Origin: Austropuccinia psidii
Lineage: Eukaryota > Basidiomycota > Pucciniomycetes > Pucciniales > Sphaerophragmiaceae
NCBI GenBank assembly: GCA_023105745.1
Contig: JALGQZ010000011.1
Coordinates: 17,510,975-17,574,974 of the forward strand
Reading direction: 5' to 3'
DNA: 64,000 nucleotides
The notes below the pieces were generated by a model. The model saw only the letters and a program-made list of their open reading frames with translations, made no database searches and was not told where the DNA came from. Shown piece by piece: positions 57,982-64,000 of this stretch (the first letter of the stretch is position 1; the number at the start of each line of letters is the position of its first letter). Made by a program: the position numbers and the translations under genes.

Positions 57982-59330
57982 CATACCAAATGAATACATA
58001 AGTGCCAGATTACACTCATTATTTTCCAGATTAGCAAAGAAATGGTATTACAAAATGAGACAAGACCATGGTAAACATTCTTGGCCTTGGTGGAAAGAAC
58101 AAATTATTTCCAAATGGGCAAATTATTCCTGGAGATTTAGAATGGAAAATTCTTTTGAAGAAGCCATTTTTAATTTTGAGAGGGACAGGCCCATGTCTTG
58201 GTTTCTTAAACAGAAGGACAGATTAACTGCCCTTCATCCTGATATGTCTGAAACAATGGTACATAAAAGGATATTAAGAAAGTGTGGTGGTGACCTTGAG
58301 CATGCTATAACAAGAAGATGTATTGAGCCTTGCTCTACAGAAGATTATATCAATGCTATGGAGGACATCACTACTAGGAAAAAAATTGGAAGAAATTGGT
58401 CCAAATACCCAATAGACAACAAGACTAATGGGAAACAAATTTCAAAGCCAAATAAGCCACAAGACAGACTTCCCTTGAAATGTCAAAAATGCAGAAGTAC
58501 ATCTCATTTAGCAAACACTTGCCCAAAAAAGACAAGAATCAATGAGATAAATCTTGAAAAAGTGGAAGACACAAAAGAAACAACTGATGTATCTTTACAT
58601 GAAAGTGATTCTGAGCCTTCAGAAGGAGAAGAAGTACCAGAAGAGCTTAGTATAGAAAACATTAATGTTTCTTTTGAAGTCACTGAGGTACACACTCATT
58701 TACCACAGTATAGTGATGAATGTATGGATCTCATACATGTGCAAGATGCTAAAATGCAGAAAACCAAACCTGCCAGAGGTAAAGGTTATACAGCTGGTTC
58801 ATCTTGTATCACTAATATTGTGATAAAAAACACAGAAGCCAAGATACACCTTGACTCAGGTGCTTTTTGCACTTGTGTTGGAAAAGATTATCTTGAAAAA
58901 GTTTGTACCAATTGGCAAGATAAATTAATACCAATTGAAGGTATAACATTCAGCAGTGCTAGCCATATTGCACCCCTTGGGTATATTTGAAGCAGGAATA
59001 ATATTTCCTCATCCTACAGGAAGTATAAGATCTAAAGTTGAAATTTTTGTCATGAATAATTGTACTTCACAACACTTTATACTTGGAAATGATTATCTCA
59101 ATATTTATGGTATTGATATTCATAATCATAAGGACAGGTATTTCACTATAGGGGAAAATAAAAGACAGAAATTTGCTTTTCCTCTAGAAAAAAGAGAAAT
59201 TACTGTCATTAAACAAGTAAAAAATGTTAATAAGGAAAAATTTGGGTCAAGTCAATTGATTGAAGCACAAATTAGTCCTGAATTAACACTAGAAATGAAG
59301 GGAGAGCTTATTGAAATTTTATTTCAATAA
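57982..59330 (+). pseudogene. gag C-terminal part, nucleocapsid and protease, family 2
   Basis: It continues the gag cut at 47,888, starting with the second CATAC copy. Frame 58,055-58,990: capsid-like region (WPWWKEQIISKWANYSWRF), CCHC knuckle C-X2-C-X4-H-X4-C in [17 protein letters not shown], acidic stretch, protease LDSGAFCTCVG with a normal Asp-Ser-Gly. A frameshift near 58,965 moves to frame 58,956-59,330 (ILGNDYLNIYGIDIHNHKDR), the protease end and the start of the RT linker, closed by TAA. Confidence 0.85.
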
Positions 59331-60701
59331 AGTGAAGCCTTTGCTTCAGATAATGAACCACTTGGAGCTATAAAAGGCCATGAAGTGGACATTATGCTTA
59401 ATGTGAAAAGGCCTTATCTGCCACTATTAAGAGGACCAGCTTACCCAGCTAGCCCTAGGGCTAGAGAAGCATTAGAAAGTCATATTAATGAACTAATGAA
59501 ACCGGGAGTTCTTAGAAAGGTTGGACACAATGAGGAGGTAGAAGTCACAACTCCAGTAATCATTACTTGGCATAATGATAAGGCAAGGATGGTTGATGAT
59601 GTTAGAGCACTGAATACCTATACTATTCCAGACAGGTATCCATTCCCTAGAATTCATGAGACTTTGACTCAATTATCCAAAGCAAGATTCATTACTTCCA
59701 AGGATGCTCTGAAAGGCTTTCATCAGAATGTTTTGACACCTCATGCTAGGAAATTATTGAGAATAATTGCTCATTGTGGGATTTATGAGTATTTAAGAAT
59801 GCCTTTTGGTATTAAAAATGCACCCTCTCATTATCAGAGAATGATGAATAACATCTTCCCACATGAATTGTCAGAAGGATGGTTAATCATTTATATTGAT
59901 TAAATTATCATTTGTTCAGAAACCTGGCAATTACATTTAGAGAGACTTTAATCAGTACTTAGAAAGATTCTTCAAGTGAACATGAAAATATCTCTTAAGA
60001 AATGTAATTTTGGGTTTCATGAGTTAAAAGCTCTAAGACATGTAGTCTCAGGACTAAGCCTTGGTGTTGACAAAAACAAAGTGGCTGCAGTTTTACTGAA
60101 GCAAATGCCTGAGAACAAAAAAGAAATGATGTATTTTTTAGGGTTTTCCAGTTATTACAGGCAACACCTTGAAGATTTTGCCATCCATGCCAGATCATTA
60201 TACAGAATTTGTGATCAACAAACTGTTTTTGAAATGACACAGGAGAGGATTCAAGCATATGATAAAATCAAGTATGCCTTGACCAATGCACCATTATTAT
60301 TGATGCCAGACTGGGAACTTCCTTTCAAGCTGTATATTGATGCATGTGGTGAAGGGTTAGGAGCTGCTCTTCATCAAGCTCAAGTTGTCAATGACAAACC
60401 TTATGAAGGTCCAATTTGTTTTATTTCAAGACAAATCGGACCTACTGAGGCCAGATATGGAGCTAGAAAAATGGAGTGTGTTTGCCTTGTTTGGGCTTTA
60501 GAAAAACTTCATTACTATCTTGATGGTAGCGTGTTTGAAGTAATTACTGATTGTAATGCAGTAAAATCACTTCTTAACATGAAAACTCCAAACAGACACA
60601 TGTTAAAATGGCAGATTGCTATACAGGAGTATAGAGGCAATATGACCATAGTACATAAAGGTGGAAATATTCATAAGAATGCTGATGGCTTAAGTATATA
60701 G
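59331..60701 (+). pseudogene. reverse transcriptase and RNase H, family 2
   Basis: Frame 59,385-59,903 holds RT up to the catalytic box, where YIDD has become YID followed by TAA. After a short broken stretch, 59,976-60,701 continues with [18 protein letters not shown], the [12 protein letters not shown] block and RNase H ([48 protein letters not shown]). The YID-stop change alone abolishes polymerase function. Confidence 0.88.
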
Positions 60702-62310
60702 ACATTACCAAATACACCTGACAACCCTGCCTATGCTCCTACAAGTGCAGAACCTCAAATTCCAATTGAAGGAATTAATATCACAGATGTTGGAACAGAA
60801 TTCTTTGAAGAAGTTAGATAAAGCTATAAGCAAGATAAGAACTGTCATATTCTTACTGCCTACTTGACAAAGATTGCAAAGATGTAGCCTTGGCTAATTC
60901 TCTGGATGAAATTGGAAAACATCTTATGATAATGGAAGATTCCATTTGTTTGATGGTATACTATATCATGGATCTAAACACACATGTGTCATGGTCCTAT
61001 GTAGTAGAATGTTAATTAACACCATACTACTAGAATGCCATGATAAACTATATTCTGGACGTCTGTCTGAAGAAAGAACTATGGAAAGAGTTAAGACATG
61101 TGCCTGGTGGCCATCTTGGAGAAAAGATGTCATTGAATACTGTCACAGTTGTGATAGATGCCAGAAAACCAATCAAGCTACTGGTAAAAGATTTGGTTTA
61201 ATGATCCATATTCAAGAACCAAGTACCACATGGGAAGTGGTTCACATGGATTGGGTAACTGCCTTACCACCTGGAGGTGATAAAAGTTACAATGCATGTC
61301 TTGTTATTGTGGACAGATATAGCAAAACCCCAATCTTTTTACCATGTCACAAAGATTACACAGCTATGGATACCGCTCTTTTGATTTGGAATAGAGTCAT
61401 ATCCCATACTGGTCTCTTTAAAAGTATTATCAGTGATAGAGACCCAAAATTCACATCAGCCTTATAGACTAATTTACATAAGATTTTGGGTACAAAACTA
61501 TCATTCTCAACAACCTACCATCCACAAACAGATGGGCTGGCAGAAAGAATGATTCAAACCCTTGAGGACATGAGCAGAAGATTTTGTGCTTATGGCCTGG
61601 AGTTCAAAGCTTCTGATGGCTTTACCCATGATTGGTGCACTCTTATACCAGCATTGGAATTAGCCTACAAGACCTCCATCCATGCTTCAACAGGAAAAAG
61701 TCCTGCAATGTTGGAAAAAGGATGGAACCCCAAACTTCCAGCTGATACTTTGAAAAACGATCTGATTGATATTCATTCAACTGCCTCAAGCTTCAAGTTA
61801 TTGCTTGATAAAGTGAGACATCATGCAAATAAAAGCATTAATAGTGCTTTTGAATATGTCAAAAACAAATGGGATAAAAGTCATAAGACCCCAGAATTCG
61901 AAGTAGGGGATTTAATACTAGTTTCAACCTTGAACTTTAATAATATTAAAGGCCCAAAGAAATTGAAAGATTCCTTTGCAGGACCATTTATTATCAAAGC
62001 CCTTCATGGGGCAAATGCAGTACAAGTAGAACTGACAGGATAACTGGAAAACAAACATCCAAATTTCCCTGTCAGTCTAGTAAAGCATTACATTTCAAGT
62101 GATAGGGAATTTTTTCCTTTGAGAAATGAAACACCCTTAGAAGTACCCCCACTAGATCAAAGTGAGGATAAAAAGGTACTAAAAGTCTTTAAAGAAAGAA
62201 GACTTAGGGGAAAAAATGAAAGAGAATACTTAGTCAGGTATAAAAATCCACAACTTGATGATGAATGGATTGTAGAAAGCAAAATACCTGATTCCTGAAA
62301 GTTTCCAAGA
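60702..62310 (+). pseudogene. integrase and chromodomain-like tail, family 2
   Basis: It begins with the spacer TLPNTPDNPAYAPT. Frame 60,946-61,467 has the zinc-finger part (ECHD...GRLSEERT, YCHSCDRCQ; the second His position reads Arg) and the core with HMDWVTALPPGGD and SDRDPKFTS. TAG (61,465-61,467) replaces the following Trp. Frame 61,486-62,043 has YHPQTDGLAERMIQTLEDM and the FAGPFIIKALHG block. A TAA at 62,041 and later shifts precede the chromodomain-like end (EYLVRYKNPQLDDEW) near 62,225-62,270. Confidence 0.85.
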
Positions 62311-62464
62311 AGATTCAGACATGAGAGAAGATAAATTGCTCAATAAAAAGTTTGAATTGTGTGCTTTACATACTTAGAAAAGTATAAGTAGAGAGGTTGG
62401 ACAGTGGATTATACCCCCCCAAATAACTTGGGGGTATACTACAAAAGAAAAATTGTGGTACAAT

Positions 62465-62484
62465 TTTTTTTTGGTGGTAGGGAA
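62465..62484 (+). promoter_or_regulatory. polypurine tract, family 2
   Basis: TTTTTTTTGGTGGTAGGGAA immediately before the LTR start TGTGAGCC. Confidence 0.7.
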
Positions 62485-64000
62485 TGTGAGCCTGTGAGGT
62501 ATGTATAACATACCCATAAGGCCACAAATAACTTTTTATACAGTTAAATTTGTCTTTAACAGACTTTTTAATTGAATTTAAAATAAAAAATAACAGAAAA
62601 TAAGTATAACTTTTTTTTGGATAAACAAATTTATAAATATTATGTTATTTTTGGGTTCTACACCAAAAATAACCTAGGGTACATCCATAAGGTGTTATAC
62701 CCAAAAACACTTATTTCTTATGTTATTGGAAGATTTAAGAATCTCACAGTACTAATGTAACTTTTTTAACATTTTTTTAAAATTGTTAAATTTAAGCTTA
62801 AATAAGCTTAAATTAAAAGTTGCATAAAGTTTATGCAAACTTACCAAAATTTTAGTTAAAATTGAGGTGTTGTGTATATTTACTGAATTGGCTAAGGATT
62901 TTCCCTACAGAATGTAAATCCTGCGTGAGCTCAATTTAAAAAGGTTTAAGGCCATGATATGGCTTTAAATAAATAAAAGGGCAAAATCCACACAGAAAGG
63001 TGGGACAAAGGAAAAAGACCAAATAGGGCTGGGGTACCCAACTTTTTGGATCTGCAAGGATTCAATTAAGGTTTTCCACTTGTATTGGAGGATTTTCAAC
63101 CTTATTTAAACCTTAAGATTAGACTTTGATCCAACACTAAAGTTTAAACTGGTTCTATCCCAATTTAGACAGGAATTTCAAGCTGCCAAAGGGTAAATCC
63201 CAATATGCAGGCTTGAATTTAAGGTTTTAAGAACTGTCAAAACTTCATTAAGCTTGAAACTTTAAGGTTACAAGAATTAAAAACTTATCAAAAGTTAGGG
63301 TTTGGTGTGTATTTCTATTTTACGTGGAAAAATAGCAATAACTTCAAAATTCATTAAAAATCCAATTCTTAATGGATTTGCTTGAACATTTCACACAGCT
63401 TACAATTTAATATTATCTATATATAAATGAAATTTTGAGTATCTTTCATAAATAAATTTCCTAGGTATTTAGCCTGGAAATTTACTCTTTTAATTAAAGC
63501 TCGAAGAAAATTATAATTTCTTTAAAAATTAATTAAAAATTGAGTTTAAGAGATTTCTGGTTGAAACTCTATTTTTAAGTTGTTCATGTGATGAAATTTA
63601 AAAAAAATAAGTTTATTTCTATTAAAAACTTAAAATAATTAGTTTAAATGAGGGTTAAAGTTACATGGAGTTAAGAATAACACTGATAAATTTAAATTGG
63701 AATTGAAAATAAGTTACCTTAAGGTAAGATCTTTATTTTTAAGCATGGTTTTTTGGTTTTGACCTGAGCACGCCCTCTATATCCATTATGAATCATGAGA
63801 GCTGCTCTGAAGACATAAAAAGAGTCTTTTCATCACTGTTTTTGTCCATAATTCATTATCAATCCAATCATATTAGAGATTTAAACAGGTAAGGTTATAT
63901 TAAATAGAAAATCTTATTATTAAAGTAATTCTTAAGTTATTTTATTCTGTATTAATTAAAATTAAAGAATTGAAATCATAGAATTCAGATTGTTGTTGTA
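62485..64000 (+). repeat. right (3') LTR, family 2, truncated by the window end
   Basis: It matches 43,202-44,730 with scattered substitutions, more diverged than the family 1 LTR pair, which agrees with the host element being older than its nested insert. The window ends before the place of the decamer array. Confidence 0.93.

Larger units (their letters stand above)
43202..64000 (+). mobile_element. Ty3/gypsy element, family 2, hosting a nested element, runs off the right edge
   Basis: Order on plus: LTR (43,202-45,814), primer site, leader, gag to 47,888, nested element 47,889-57,981, gag/protease/RT/RNase H/integrase/chromodomain-like tail (57,982-62,310), polypurine tract (62,465-62,484), LTR from 62,485. 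Removing the nested element and one CATAC copy restores the gag frame across the junction (DFNI to PNEYISARL). Its coding part is decayed: a frameshift in the protease-RT linker, TAA in the catalytic YIDD box and several later stops. Confidence 0.92.

Overview
The window is a very AT-rich, repeat-dominated piece of a fungal nuclear genome with two recognisable host genes. Both genes have several short introns (63-136 nt) with GT...AG borders. The Ty3/gypsy polyproteins resemble ones I remember from rust fungi (Pucciniales), most closely the myrtle rust Austropuccinia psidii. That species call is from memory and no search was run. I see no bacterial features, no tRNA or rRNA gene and no CRISPR array.

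Layout. 1-11.1 kb: two decayed chromodomain-type Ty3/gypsy elements of one family in opposite orientation (A on minus, B on plus), B being cut by a solo LTR with perfect target duplications. 11.1-16.1 kb: a Harbinger-like transposase scrap, an old LTR piece and the N-terminal half of a hAT transposase. 18.6-20.8 kb: a solo LTR. 21.2-24.2 kb: a MULE-type transposase fossil followed by an OTU-protease-like domain. 24.2-28.2 kb: AT-rich DNA without a gene. 28.7-29.6 kb: the C-terminal half of a hAT transposase. 29.7-37.7 kb: the genic island, with a membrane-anchored heparinase II/III-family protein (30,553-33,364) and a RAD6-type ubiquitin-conjugating enzyme (36,516-37,377), both on the minus strand. 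37.7-42.2 kb: a 0.7-kb foldback element, a small gag-only Ty1/copia element with 234-bp LTRs and a degenerate minisatellite of about 62 bp.

42.25 kb to the end is a three-level nest. An LTR (family 3) is split by a plus-strand gypsy element (family 2, from 43,202 past the window end). That element is split inside gag by a nearly intact minus-strand gypsy element (family 1, 47,889-57,981, target duplication CATAC). The innermost copy is young: its two LTRs differ by about a dozen substitutions and one short indel, and its gag-pol frame carries one nonsense codon over about 1,975 codons.

The most unusual signal is in gag of these elements. Upstream of the capsid-like region, a second reading frame displaced by one base is open together with the gag-pol frame. 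By eye it is better conserved between families than the gag-pol frame in the same DNA. A short leader frame without an ATG, starting at a splice-acceptor-like site, precedes gag in all three families. Together these suggest spliced or frameshifted expression of an additional retrotransposon protein.
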